Below, piece after piece: positions 1 to 7,705 of a DNA stretch of 64,000 nucleotides. Numbering within the stretch: position 1 is the first letter of the stretch; each line of letters starts with the position of its first letter. The translations under genes were made by a program, and so were the position numbers. The stretch lies in NCBI RefSeq assembly GCF_000829515.1, contig NZ_JXRR01000001.1, positions 248,001-312,000 on the forward strand, written 5' to 3'. Below the pieces are notes generated by a model. That model was not told the origin of the DNA. It did not search any database and worked only from the letters and a program-made list of their open reading frames with translations. This DNA is from Jeotgalibacillus campisalis (GTDB taxonomy: Bacteria > Bacillota > Bacilli > Bacillales > Jeotgalibacillaceae).

Positions 1-1893
1 AACAACCATGAGTACGATGCTCCTTTCCATTTACAAGTGAACGAGGACTCTTTCACGGTTAAAGGGGATGCTTCTTCTGATAACGCAGGTGTTCATCCTG
101 ATCTTGCCTACCGTTATACGATAAAAGACAGCGACATAAACGTTGTTGATCATAAACAAGATTCCATCGTGTCTATTGAAATACATCAATCAAGTGAATG
201 GACACTGACGATGGAAGGGTCATTGACAGGCACTTTCCCTGAACACAAAACACTTGATTTTACTTCTGAAACAGTTCGTTATCGATCGTACTTTAAGGAT
301 TTGATGAATGACTTCTCCCTTTCTCATTCAGATCAATCTTCTGTTGAAAAAGTAAATGCAATTGCCTGGTGGTACACACACAATATGCTTGTGCATTACT
401 CTGTCCCGCATGGCCTTGAGCAATACGGAGGAGCTGCCTGGGGAACGCGTGATGTATGTCAGGGGCCGACAGAATACTTTCTTGCAACACAGCAGTATGA
501 CAGCGTGAAAGAAATCATTAAAACGGTTTATTCACATCAATACGAAGACAAAGGCGACTGGCCGCAATGGTTTATGTTTGATGAATATAAGCATATTCAG
601 CACGATCACAGCCACGGAGATGTGATTGTCTGGCCCCTTAAAGTTGTGGCCGATTATCTTGTAACCACGGGGGACTACGACATTCTTGATATGCCGATTC
701 CCTATACAAAACGAAGTGACTTCCAATTTACAGAAACGACTTCCCCTTTAATGGACCATATTAAAAAACAGATTGCGACCATTAAAGAAAACTTCCTGCA
801 CGATACGCATCTGTCTTCCTATGGAGATGGGGATTGGGATGACACACTGCAGCCGGCAAATCAGCAGCTTCGTCAATATATGGTCAGCAGCTGGACTGTT
901 TCGCTTACGTACCAAACGATTCGAACGCTGGCAAAAAGTTTGCAGAACATTAATCAAGAGGAAGCGGACCGTCTAACTGCGCTTGGGGATGGAATTGAGA
1001 AGGATTTTAAGACATATATGCTGAACACGGACGTAATCCCTGGGTTCCTTTATTTTGAAGATGCTGATCATCCGGAGAATATGGTTCATCCGACAGATCA
1101 GAAAACAGGCATAAACTATCGTCTGCTTCCAATGACCAGAAGTATGATCAGTGAGCTGTTAACACCTGAAGAAGTTGCGAACCATGAAGCGCTAATTCAT
1201 GAACAGTTCTACTGCCCTGATGGCGTTCGCTTAATGAATCGGCCTGCAAATTACGATGGCGGTGTGACGAAGCATTTTAAACGTGCAGAACAAGCATCTA
1301 ATTTCGGCAGAGAAATTGGCCTTCAATATGTTCATGCGCATATCCGTTTCGTTGAAGCAATGGCTAAAATCGGCCGAACGGAAGAGGTATGGAAGGGACT
1401 TGAAACGATCAACCCAATTGGCATTACCTCTGTTGTACCCAATGCAGAAATGCGCCAGAGCAATTCCTATTTCAGTTCTTCAGATGGTAAATTCCAAACA
1501 CGCTACGCGGCTCAGGAGCGTTTTGAAGAGCTGCGCAATGGAGACGTGCCGGTTAAAGGCGGCTGGAGGATTTATTCAAGCGGACCTGGAATCTATATGA
1601 ACCAGCTCATCTCGAATGCGCTTGGTCTGCGCCACCAGGGAGATTCTCTGCTGATCGATCCCGTCCTCCCCTCTTCACTCGACGGGCTGGAATTTACTTA
1701 TAAACTATATGAAAAGCCCGTAACGATTCACTATCATCTTTCTAAGGAAAAGTCCGGAATAACGGTCAATGGAACCCCAGTTCACTATGAAGCGCCATCA
1801 AACCGCTACAGACAAAATGGATTTAAACTGAACAAAGAAGAGATAAAAGAATTACTAACTTCAGACCTTAATCTCATTGAAATTTGGGCATAG
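1..1893 (+). CDS. GH94-type glycoside phosphorylase, 3' part (5' end outside window)
   Basis: The reading frame is open from the first base, so this is the C-terminal ~630 residues of a larger enzyme. Family GH94 enzymes phosphorolyse beta-glucosides such as cellobiose or beta-1,2-oligoglucans in the cytoplasm. Visible marks are a GGAAWGTRD segment, an HGDVIVWPLKVVADYL segment typical of the (alpha/alpha)6 barrel, and GDGDWDD (bases 823-843), which corresponds to the GH94 GDWND motif holding the catalytic acid Asp. The C-terminal part (SGPGIYMNQLISNALGLR) continues the barrel, followed by a short beta-rich tail. Substrate cannot be decided here; a beta-1,2-oligoglucan phosphorylase-like enzyme is one possibility. 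It is followed by a strong terminator. Confidence 0.75.
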   Translation, partial: NNHEYDAPFHLQVNEDSFTVKGDASSDNAGVHPDLAYRYTIKDSDINVVDHKQDSIVSIEIHQSSEWTLTMEGSLTGTFPEHKTLDFTSETVRYRSYFKDLMNDFSLSHSDQSSVEKVNAIAWWYTHNMLVHYSVPHGLEQYGGAAWGTRDVCQGPTEYFLATQQYDSVKEIIKTVYSHQYEDKGDWPQWFMFDEYKHIQHDHSHGDVIVWPLKVVADYLVTTGDYDILDMPIPYTKRSDFQFTETTSPLMDHIKKQIATIKENFLHDTHLSSYGDGDWDDTLQPANQQLRQYMVSSWTVSLTYQTIRTLAKSLQNINQEEADRLTALGDGIEKDFKTYMLNTDVIPGFLYFEDADHPENMVHPTDQKTGINYRLLPMTRSMISELLTPEEVANHEALIHEQFYCPDGVRLMNRPANYDGGVTKHFKRAEQASNFGREIGLQYVHAHIRFVEAMAKIGRTEEVWKGLETINPIGITSVVPNAEMRQSNSYFSSSDGKFQTRYAAQERFEELRNGDVPVKGGWRIYSSGPGIYMNQLISNALGLRHQGDSLLIDPVLPSSLDGLEFTYKLYEKPVTIHYHLSKEKSGITVNGTPVHYEAPSNRYRQNGFKLNKEEIKELLTSDLNLIEIWA

Positions 1894-1905
1894 ATTCATT
1901 TAATA

Positions 1906-1943
1906 GAAAACTCCTGCTTCGCTCCTTTGAAGCAGGAGTTTTC
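1906..1943. terminator. Bidirectional hairpin terminator
   Basis: A perfect 15-bp stem (GAAAACTCCTGCTTC with its complement) around an 8-nt loop lies 13 bp after the phosphorylase stop codon. A-rich and T-rich flanks allow termination in both directions. Confidence 0.8.
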
Positions 1944-2021
1944 ACGCAATGATAAAAACGAGCAAGAGGAATCCCCTTGTAACGGGTTCTGTTAACAAGT
2001 ACTTACAAAAAATTCTTATAT

Positions 2022-2063
2022 AAAAAAGACCTACAAACTGCAAACTATTTGTAGGTCTCTTTT
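2022..2063. terminator. Second hairpin terminator
   Basis: AGACCTACAAA and TTTGTAGGTCT form a perfect 11-bp stem with a 10-nt loop, preceded by six A and followed by CTTTTTG. It separates the phosphorylase from the accessory genes to the right. The following ~155 bases (2064-2219) contain no supported gene. Confidence 0.75.
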
Positions 2064-2219
2064 TGTTGGTATAAATGCTTTTCTATTGGTTCTATACGCA
2101 AATTTGTACTATAAATTGTATAAGGATTTGTAATGGAACAACGGCCATTGTGATCCCTCAATGACAAATTCCGCTACAGTTTTTTGAAAAAAGGTGTGTT
2201 CTACCCCAATTTATTTGAA

Positions 2220-2250
2220 TTCTTTAACTAAAGCACTCCGTTACTTTAAG
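2220..2250 (-). repeat. Short intergenic motif, copy A
   Basis: Read on the minus strand this begins CTTAAAGTAACGGAGTGC and ends TTAGTTAAAGAA. It lies just after the stop codon of the 166-residue gene. It aligns with four other copies at 2775-2805, 3066-3094, 3116-3146 and 3440-3470. Confidence 0.6.
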
Positions 2251-2259
2251 TACAATAAT

Positions 2260-2760
2260 TCACAATTTAGATAATGTCGAAAAAATAATGTCACCTAAAC
2301 CATTAGGTTCTTCATTCGTAATTTTTATTTCTATAACAGGTCCTGTTTTAACAAAAATGAACACTTCATCAAGTTCTAGAACAATTGAAGTTAAGGTTTC
2401 ACTATTACTATCCTTAAAACCGTATCCAACTACTTTTTTTATTAAATTATGTTGCAGAAATGAAAAACTAGATCCCATAATAATGTGTTTCTGATTAGGA
2501 TCATCAATTAGCTCGTATTCAATTGGCTCTGGGGTTTCTTGTTCTTTAAGTAGCAGAATGTCTTCTCCTGTGTTCTCTTCGGCCCAGTCCATCTTCCAAT
2601 ATTTTATGTCGGCTGCATTACTTTTTCTAATGTATATTAACGGTTCAACAGAGTGAAGGATGATGTCCTTATTTACTTGGTATGTATCAAGTTTGCTCGC
2701 AAAAATCCCTTCTAATAAGTAACCTTCAACTCTCATAAATCTTTCCCATACTTGTTCCAC
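2260..2760 (-). CDS. Hypothetical protein (166 aa), cassette-like island
   Basis: No family was recognised. GTG start at 2760, preceded by GAAGGGAG nine bases upstream. The product is acidic and soluble, with alternating hydrophobic residues suggesting a beta-rich fold, and has no signal peptide or membrane segment. Codon use is AT-rich compared with the enzymes around the island, and no homologous pathway partner is adjacent. The short motif lies directly upstream of the ribosome-binding site (2775-2805) and again directly downstream of the stop (2220-2250). It could be an accessory or immunity-type protein, but nothing in the sequence shows a function. Confidence 0.6.
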   Translation of the reverse strand: MEQVWERFMRVEGYLLEGIFASKLDTYQVNKDIILHSVEPLIYIRKSNAADIKYWKMDWAEENTGEDILLLKEQETPEPIEYELIDDPNQKHIIMGSSFSFLQHNLIKKVVGYGFKDSNSETLTSIVLELDEVFIFVKTGPVIEIKITNEEPNGLGDIIFSTLSKL

Positions 2761-2774
2761 ATTACACTACTCCC

Positions 2775-2805
2775 TTCTTTTACTTAACTGCGCCATTACT
2801 TGAAA
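2775..2805 (-). repeat. Short intergenic motif, copy C
   Basis: On the minus strand it begins TTTCAAGTAATGGCGCA and ends GTTAAGTAAAAGAA, running directly into the GGGAG ribosome-binding site of the 166-residue gene. Confidence 0.55.
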
Positions 2806-2821
2806 AATGACAACTGCATAT

Positions 2822-3055
2822 TCAGCAATCTTCACCGTCAATGTTAGTTGGGCATTTCTCTTCGTCTATGACTACACTAAATGAAATATTAAGTTTATCC
2901 CAAACCCAAGCCTGAAAAACCTTATCAATTTTCATCTTTAATGCTTTATCATCTATGTTTGCATCAATACCTAACTCTTCAAGAGTAAACGCTTCTGTCG
3001 CCTCTGTACCTTCATAACTTGAACTATTAAAATTAAAAGTGACTCTTTTCCCCAA
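2822..3055 (-). CDS. Hypothetical protein (77 aa), phage-protein-like
   Basis: Small soluble acidic protein. TTG start at 3055 with GGGGG six bases upstream. It begins MGKRVTFNF and has an FTLEELGID segment followed by a VFQAWVWDKL helix, an arrangement resembling small phage or mobile-element proteins; this likeness is from memory and weak. The C-terminal tail has two Cys (EEKCPTNIDGEDC), which could bind metal or form a disulfide. It is the middle gene of three unknown genes on the minus strand, all separated by the same short motif. No function is proposed. Confidence 0.55.
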   Translation of the reverse strand: MGKRVTFNFNSSSYEGTEATEAFTLEELGIDANIDDKALKMKIDKVFQAWVWDKLNISFSVVIDEEKCPTNIDGEDC

Positions 3056-3065
3056 TTGTATCCCC

Positions 3066-3094
3066 CATTATTAAGTCGCTGTATTACTCAAACT
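3066..3094 (-). repeat. Short intergenic motif, copy D2
   Basis: On the minus strand it begins GTTTGAGTAATACAGCG and continues ACTTAATAATGG into the GGGGG ribosome-binding site of the 77-residue gene. It is the most diverged copy. Confidence 0.45.
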
Positions 3095-3115
3095 AATCAT
3101 TTATATTTTTCTCTC

Positions 3116-3146
3116 TTACTCCACTAACCTGCACCTACAGTTTAAC
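3116..3146 (-). repeat. Short intergenic motif, copy D1
   Basis: On the minus strand it begins GTTAAACTGTAGGTGCAGG and ends TTAGTGGAGTAA. It sits between the 57- and 77-residue genes, 21 bp from copy D2. Confidence 0.55.
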
Positions 3147-3171
3147 ATTAATTACCTTTTCGTTGACATAG

Positions 3172-3200
3172 AAAAAAGCATTCCTTATTGAAGGAAAGCT
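3172..3200 (-). terminator. Hairpin terminator after the 57-aa gene
   Basis: On the minus strand AGCTTTCCTT and AAGGAATGCT pair around a CAAT loop with one mismatch and are followed by TTTTTTC. Confidence 0.65.
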
Positions 3201-3218
3201 CCTATTAGTTGAATTAAT

Positions 3219-3392
3219 TTATTCTTTCATTTCTATCAATACAAGCTTTGACATAACAAAATGTATTACCGCAATTGTAAGCAACATATCGGTGTATGCG
3301 TTATCTGTTTTAAGCCATGACGCAACTATAATAAAAAAAGCCATTGAAATTATTATTAAAATTCCAACGTATATTCCAGGCTTGAGTTTCAT
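3219..3392 (-). CDS. Small two-helix membrane protein (57 aa)
   Basis: A short ORF starting ATG at 3392, preceded by AAAGGGGTGG six bases upstream. It encodes MKLKPGIYVG followed by a hydrophobic helix (ILIIISMAFFIIVASW), a short polar turn KTDNAYTD, and a second hydrophobic helix ending in VLIEMKE. The layout is that of a small integral membrane hairpin. It has its own terminator, is flanked by the short motif on both sides (3440-3470 upstream, 3116-3146 downstream), and is the first gene of the cassette-like island on the minus strand. No family was recognised. Confidence 0.6.
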   Translation of the reverse strand: MKLKPGIYVGILIIISMAFFIIVASWLKTDNAYTDMLLTIAVIHFVMSKLVLIEMKE

Positions 3393-3439
3393 CTAACCAC
3401 CCCTTTCCCAATGAATTCTCTTTTCAAGAGGAATAGTAA

Positions 3440-3470
3440 TTGTTCAACTAACCTGCTTCGTTAGTTTAAG
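3440..3470 (-). repeat. Short intergenic motif, copy E
   Basis: Minus strand: begins CTTAAACTAACGAAGCAGG and ends TTAGTTGAACAA. AACTAAC and GTTAGTT form a perfect 7-bp inverted repeat around GAAGCAG. It is the best-formed copy and lies 47 bp upstream of the 57-residue gene. Confidence 0.6.
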
Positions 3471-3540
3471 TGTAACTCTTCACATTCTCTATATTTAGTT
3501 TGACACAAATATACCCATTTCTTTGTAACATAGACAAAAA

Positions 3541-3745
3541 GAGGCTGGGACAGAGGTCTTTTTAATAGTAAATATGAGGTGATCGGAGCGGAAGGTGGCG
3601 ACTCCTGCAGGATATGACGGCAAGCCGAGACCCCGCAAGGCATAGCCTGAGGAGGGCTCGGCGCCGTCCCTGCGGAAAGCGTCCACCTGAAGCGCAGAGA
3701 ACCGGTTTGAAGAGGTCGAGACATATTTCGTCCCCGCCTCTTTTT
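3541..3745 (+). repeat. Dispersed palindromic repeat, copy 1
   Basis: This 205-bp GC-rich block begins GAGGCTGGGAC and ends GTCCCCGCCTC, so its ends are near-perfect inverted repeats. It shares long stretches, including GACTCCTGCAGGATATGACG and GCGCAGAGAACCGGTTTGAA, with the reverse strand of 12995-13226. It is non-coding; ORFs across it are incidental. Together with motif copy E it fills the gene-free stretch 3393-3853. Confidence 0.85.
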
Positions 3746-3853
3746 CATCCAATTTAACACACTTTTTAACTGCGAATTCGCAAAAAGTACTCGTCAACAG
3801 AACCTTTTAGATTCCTTTGCTCGTTTTTCGGCCTTGTTTCAAAATACCCAAGG

Positions 3854-4366
3854 CTAATGCTGCATGCTGAATGCAGTGTGCAGATTTGTATGAATCACTT
3901 CCTCAAGGGGAATGCCGAAATATTTATACTTAATCGTTACTATTTTAATTTCGTCCTTATGAATGACGCTGAGGCCATAACTTATATCATCCGTTGTGGC
4001 CGTTCCGTTATCCATATTTGCATATTGTGAAGAAGGCGAGGTATAAGGTTCAATTTCAACAAGGGCAAGATCTGTCATTCCGTACTCTTCCTCATACTCA
4101 CTGAAATCCTCTGTGATGACAAAGCCTTTATATGGATTGGTCACCTGCATTTTCACTTCTGACGGACTTTCCTTTTTATTTACAAGAATTTCATCCACTT
4201 TAATCGTCCCGAAGCTCTCATTTCCCACTGATAGGATGATCGATTTATTGTTATCGGATGCTCCTATTCCACCGGTGCTTAGAGGAGGGTTAAAATAAAA
4301 ATACAATACAAATACACCTGCTAAAACAACACTGGCAAAAGTCAATGAAATCAACCACTTCTTCAT
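3854..4366 (-). CDS. Membrane-anchored hypothetical protein (170 aa)
   Basis: No family was recognised. The N-terminus is a clear signal-anchor: MKKWLISLTFASVVLAGVFV then LYFYFNPP, with no lipobox Cys and no obvious signal peptidase site, so the rest is probably outside the membrane. The remaining ~140 residues are polar, with repeated Val/Ile-alternating strands, suggesting a small beta-sandwich. It is preceded by GAGGAATGGCGAG, a fair ribosome-binding site, and is a single gene with the repeat downstream. A role in cell-surface or sporulation stress cannot be told from sequence. Confidence 0.65.
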   Translation of the reverse strand: MKKWLISLTFASVVLAGVFVLYFYFNPPLSTGGIGASDNNKSIILSVGNESFGTIKVDEILVNKKESPSEVKMQVTNPYKGFVITEDFSEYEEEYGMTDLALVEIEPYTSPSSQYANMDNGTATTDDISYGLSVIHKDEIKIVTIKYKYFGIPLEEVIHTNLHTAFSMQH

Positions 4367-4489
4367 CTCGCCATTCCTCCATTTCTCCCTATCCTATACT
4401 GCTTGCATCGTTTTTATATCATGCTTTTTAACTCTTCCTTCTTACCTCCTAAGACGCGGCATATACATCCAAAAAGGGGGCTTTGCCTA

Positions 4490-4621
4490 ATGGTCTATTG
4501 GGGTGTTGTGACAACTGGATTTCTAATGGTTTTAGGAATGGTAGGCGGTACACTTGTTTATTATTTAAGAACACTTGCGCTCGATCCAAAGGATTCAACT
4601 AGAATCGATCCCAAAGAATAA
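4490..4621 (+). CDS. Small single-helix membrane protein (43 aa)
   Basis: Start chosen at ATG 4490 because GGGGG lies ten bases upstream and the protein then begins directly with its hydrophobic helix (MVYWGVVTTGFLMVLGMVGG, then TLVYYL). The C-terminal tail is short and polar, ending DSTRIDPKE. The frame is open further upstream but that part is unlike protein. It resembles the many short membrane peptides of Bacillus whose roles are unknown. An imperfectly supported hairpin (ACTGATCCTG / CAGGATCAGT, 4641-4670) follows, overlapping the end of the convergent ABC gene. Confidence 0.5.
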   Translation: MVYWGVVTTGFLMVLGMVGGTLVYYLRTLALDPKDSTRIDPKE

Positions 4622-4665
4622 GGACAAGCTGCTGCTCTAAACTGATCCTGGCTGATTGGACAGGA

Positions 4666-6288
4666 TCAGTTCCTGAAAGCCAGTTTCCACGTCAGGATGG
4701 CAACAGCGAGCATCACAAGTCCGTAAATCTCTGTTCCAAATGGCACAAGAGACGATAAAGCATGCAGCCCGACCAGAGGCAGGATGATTAAAAATAATAG
4801 GAATACCTTTACCCCTTCCTGATGTTGGCCGAGGGAAAAGGATGCGGTAAATGGCAATTGATTATTGCTTAATAGCTTAATGCAGATAACAGAATACAAA
4901 ACAGCACTTATCAGGCAGATGACTAAATCAAGCAGGACTGAAGAAGAAAACAGCCAGAGAAAAATGGCACTTTGAACTACATAAACAGGTACAAAAAGCT
5001 TTACTAATGCAGCTTTTACTGTTCCGCTGTAAAGAATGGATTTTCGCTCGAGCGGCGTCACCTGGTAGACCCAGGATCCTTTATAGCTGCTTGAATACTT
5101 CACCATCGAAAAAATATTGGGAATCAGTAAAAGAGTAAAGTAAACCAAATAAAAGGAACTGCCTTCTCTGAACTCTTCAAAGGAGCTTGTTTGCAGTGTG
5201 GTAAACATAAAGATGAACGGAATAACGAGTGTAAAGCCAATCGATGGATAGACTTTTAATTTAAAATCCCGCTCATTTTTCATAATGGAACCTGCAAAGT
5301 GAAACATGCTTCTTTCTACACGATTCGGAGAAATCCATCTTGCCAGTTGTTTTTTCCATTTCGCTTTCTGCTTTTGAGCTCCTCCCTCCGTTTGAGAGAG
5401 TTTTCGAAGCTGATGCTCAAATACAGGCATCAACTTTATATAAATCACGATTGAAATAACAGGGACAACGATCGCAAGACCTGCAAGCACGAGCAGGAAA
5501 TTCGAGCGAGTTCCGGCTAATACCGCTTCGTGCAGCGCTCCAAACCACACGGGCGGCACAAATACCTGCCACCATGCTGGAGAAAACTCAAATGTAATTT
5601 CCACCAGCTCAAACGATCGGACAACAACCTGAGAGCCAATCAATATGCCGATTGTCAGCGCAATTTGCATATAGTTAATCATATTTTTTAATCGCTCACC
5701 GTCAAAAAAATGTAAAATCACAACATAGATGCCAGCTGTTAAAACCAAAATCAGCATGACAAGCAAAACAATCTCTAACAAGAACAATAAAGAAAACAGC
5801 GGCCCATTAATAAATAGTGAAAGCACCAGAGGAACAGTCGTTGTCGCAAATGTGAGCAAGAACATATAAATGAGAACGTGAAACGATTTTGCAGCACTAA
5901 GCGTGCGTTTATGTATAGGCTTTGGACCAATAATCGAACGATCCCTTATATCTAACAGGACGGATGAAAAATCCGAAATCATGGACGTCATTAAAACAAA
6001 CATGAGGATACTGAAAATTATGCTGATTTGAAAAAAGTATTGATCGATGAAAAACAGCACCGGGACAATGGATAAACCATATAGGGCATAGATCCAGAGC
6101 GACCGGACAAAGTAGTTTTTCTCTTTTTGTTCATTCACTTTTGCGTTGCTCATGACGGTAGGAATTCTTCTTGCATCCATTGTCAGCTTCATTTTCAAAA
6201 TGAGGCGGAATACGGCATAATCGACCCCTGCTTTTTGAAAAAGCGTTTGAAAACGATCAAGAAACAGCAGAATCTTCATATCCTTCAT
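4666..6288 (-). CDS. ABC transporter permease (540 aa)
   Basis: Integral membrane subunit of an ABC-2-like exporter, partner of the ATPase encoded just upstream. The first ~120 residues contain a pair of hydrophobic segments (ALYGLSIVPVLFFIDQYFF and SIIFSILMFVLMTSMI); further segments around residues 140-250 and 400-540 give roughly ten membrane spans. A charged cytoplasmic loop lies near residues 290-340. Its ATG overlaps the TGA of the ATPase gene by four bases, indicating translational coupling. The substrate is unknown; similar two-gene exporters in Bacillus are often of unknown function. Confidence 0.8.
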   Translation of the reverse strand: MKDMKILLFLDRFQTLFQKAGVDYAVFRLILKMKLTMDARRIPTVMSNAKVNEQKEKNYFVRSLWIYALYGLSIVPVLFFIDQYFFQISIIFSILMFVLMTSMISDFSSVLLDIRDRSIIGPKPIHKRTLSAAKSFHVLIYMFLLTFATTTVPLVLSLFINGPLFSLLFLLEIVLLVMLILVLTAGIYVVILHFFDGERLKNMINYMQIALTIGILIGSQVVVRSFELVEITFEFSPAWWQVFVPPVWFGALHEAVLAGTRSNFLLVLAGLAIVVPVISIVIYIKLMPVFEHQLRKLSQTEGGAQKQKAKWKKQLARWISPNRVERSMFHFAGSIMKNERDFKLKVYPSIGFTLVIPFIFMFTTLQTSSFEEFREGSSFYLVYFTLLLIPNIFSMVKYSSSYKGSWVYQVTPLERKSILYSGTVKAALVKLFVPVYVVQSAIFLWLFSSSVLLDLVICLISAVLYSVICIKLLSNNQLPFTASFSLGQHQEGVKVFLLFLIILPLVGLHALSSLVPFGTEIYGLVMLAVAILTWKLAFRN

Positions 6289-7073
6289 ACCGTTTCTCCC
6301 TGAACAATTTTCACAAAGGCCGATGCAATGTCCTTATGCTGATGAAAACCTGTTAAATCATTAAAGATATCTTCAAGTGTTCCCTGCTTGTTTTTTTCTT
6401 TTAACTCCTCAAATGTACCGTCAGCCACGATTGAACCACCAGAAAGCAGGACAATGCGGTGACTGATTTTCTCCACAATATCCATAATATGCGAGGAGTA
6501 AAATATGGTCTTCCCTTGCTCAGCCAGCAGTGCGAGTATTTCTTTGACCACCATCATGCTGTTGGCATCAAGTCCGCTTAACGGCTCATCAAGAAACAGC
6601 ACATCAGGATTATGAATAAGACTGGAGATGATTAACACCTTTTGCTTCATTCCTTTAGAAAAAGAAGATAACCTTGCATGAAGAACGTGTTCAATATTGA
6701 ACTGTTCCATCAGATTTCCGGCTTTTTCAAGCGCTTCTTCTTCTTCAATCCCATAAAGCCCTGCAATAAAAATAAGATACTCAGCGGCTGTAAGACTATC
6801 GTAAATTTCTGCATTCTCAGGCACGTAACCGATTCTTCTTTTATATGAATGATCCAGCTTCTGCAGGTTTTCACCAAATAAATGAATCTCACCATAATAC
6901 TCTTCAATTAATCCGAGCATGAGCTTCACTGTGGTGCTTTTGCCAGCTCCATTTGGACCAATATAGCCTACAATTTGACCTTCATATACTGTTAAATTTA
7001 TTTCATCCAGCACGTTCTCCCCGCCGTAGCTTTTTGTAAGACCTGCGAGTTTAATTACTTCCTTGCGTTCCAT
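6285..7073 (-). CDS. ABC transporter ATP-binding protein (262 aa)
   Basis: Nucleotide-binding subunit that powers the permease encoded directly downstream. It shows Walker A GPNGAGKST, the signature segment LSSFSKGMKQK, and Walker B DVLFLDEPLSGLD followed by the H-loop YSSHIMD. Its size and C-terminus fit the CcmA/drug- or antibiotic-exporter group of ATPases. The start is placed at ATG 7073, with GGGTGG eight bases upstream; a GTG four codons earlier has no properly spaced site. The 4-bp overlap with the permease shows a two-gene operon. Confidence 0.88.
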   Translation of the reverse strand: MERKEVIKLAGLTKSYGGENVLDEINLTVYEGQIVGYIGPNGAGKSTTVKLMLGLIEEYYGEIHLFGENLQKLDHSYKRRIGYVPENAEIYDSLTAAEYLIFIAGLYGIEEEEALEKAGNLMEQFNIEHVLHARLSSFSKGMKQKVLIISSLIHNPDVLFLDEPLSGLDANSMMVVKEILALLAEQGKTIFYSSHIMDIVEKISHRIVLLSGGSIVADGTFEELKEKNKQGTLEDIFNDLTGFHQHKDIASAFVKIVQGETV

Positions 7074-7099
7074 GTGATAAACCACCCTGCTATAAAATT

Positions 7100-7131
7100 A
7101 GCCGCCAGCTTATTCAATGACAGCGGCGGCT
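7100..7131 (-). terminator. Possible terminator after PH-domain gene
   Basis: AGCCGCC and GGCGGCT form a perfect 7-bp stem, followed on the minus strand by AATTTTAT. The T-tract is short, so termination may be partial and the ABC genes may receive readthrough. Confidence 0.4.
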
Positions 7132-7165
7132 TATGTGCACGAATCATGCTCCATTTGTTCCTCCC

Positions 7166-7549
7166 TTACTTTGACGCTAAAATATATCCTGCTAAAACGG
7201 CATGAACGTCATAAATATTAAGAGACTTATTAAACGTTTTTGTCAGCGGCAGATCCATTCCGGAGATCCATATTTTTAATTCCGCATCGAGATCAAACGT
7301 ACCGGCCGTTTCGATTGCAAAATGTGTGATGCTTGTATATGGAATAGAATGATACTCTACCTTTTTCCCTGACATTCCCTGCTTATCTATGAGAATTAAG
7401 CGTTTATTTGTAAACAAAAACAGGTCACGGATCAGCTTATATGATTTTTCGATCCGTTCCCCTTGAATAAGCAGATTCCCAAATTCTTTTTGTGCGTCTT
7501 CATTCTTTATTTCTGAAGCATTGCCCATCAATCCATCAAAAAAGCCCAT
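7166..7549 (-). CDS. PH domain-containing protein (127 aa)
   Basis: Single bacterial pleckstrin-homology-like domain (bPH family, as in YvbH/YozO-type proteins). Visible features are the N-terminal amphipathic MGFFDGLMGNASEIK, a LFLFTNKRLILIDKQG strand pair, the VEYHSIPYTSITHFAIETAG core and the C-terminal helix YDVHAVLAGYILASK. No signal peptide or membrane segment, so it is cytosolic. The start has GGAGGG six bases upstream. Members form oligomeric rings, but their cellular role is not established. It lies just upstream of the ABC exporter genes on the same strand. Confidence 0.8.
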   Translation of the reverse strand: MGFFDGLMGNASEIKNEDAQKEFGNLLIQGERIEKSYKLIRDLFLFTNKRLILIDKQGMSGKKVEYHSIPYTSITHFAIETAGTFDLDAELKIWISGMDLPLTKTFNKSLNIYDVHAVLAGYILASK

Positions 7550-7705
7550 TTTATCCCTCCATTATTTTGAGTTCATTTTAGCCTGTTACTTTCCTCTTTT
7601 TTCTTAAGTATACAGATTATTTCCATTCAAAAACAGTCTGAATAAAGAGAATACTAAAATGGTATAATGGGAAAAGGATTGTATCTGAGCTTGGGAGAGA
7701 TGTAA

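Noticed and set aside
3461-3797. Two overlapping ~100-codon frames on the minus strand
   Set aside because: They run through the non-coding dispersed repeat and its flanks, have no ribosome-binding site and no protein-like composition.
4641-4670. ACTGATCCTG/CAGGATCAGT hairpin as a terminator
   Set aside because: A perfect stem, but no T-run on either strand and it overlaps a coding end; kept only as a remark.
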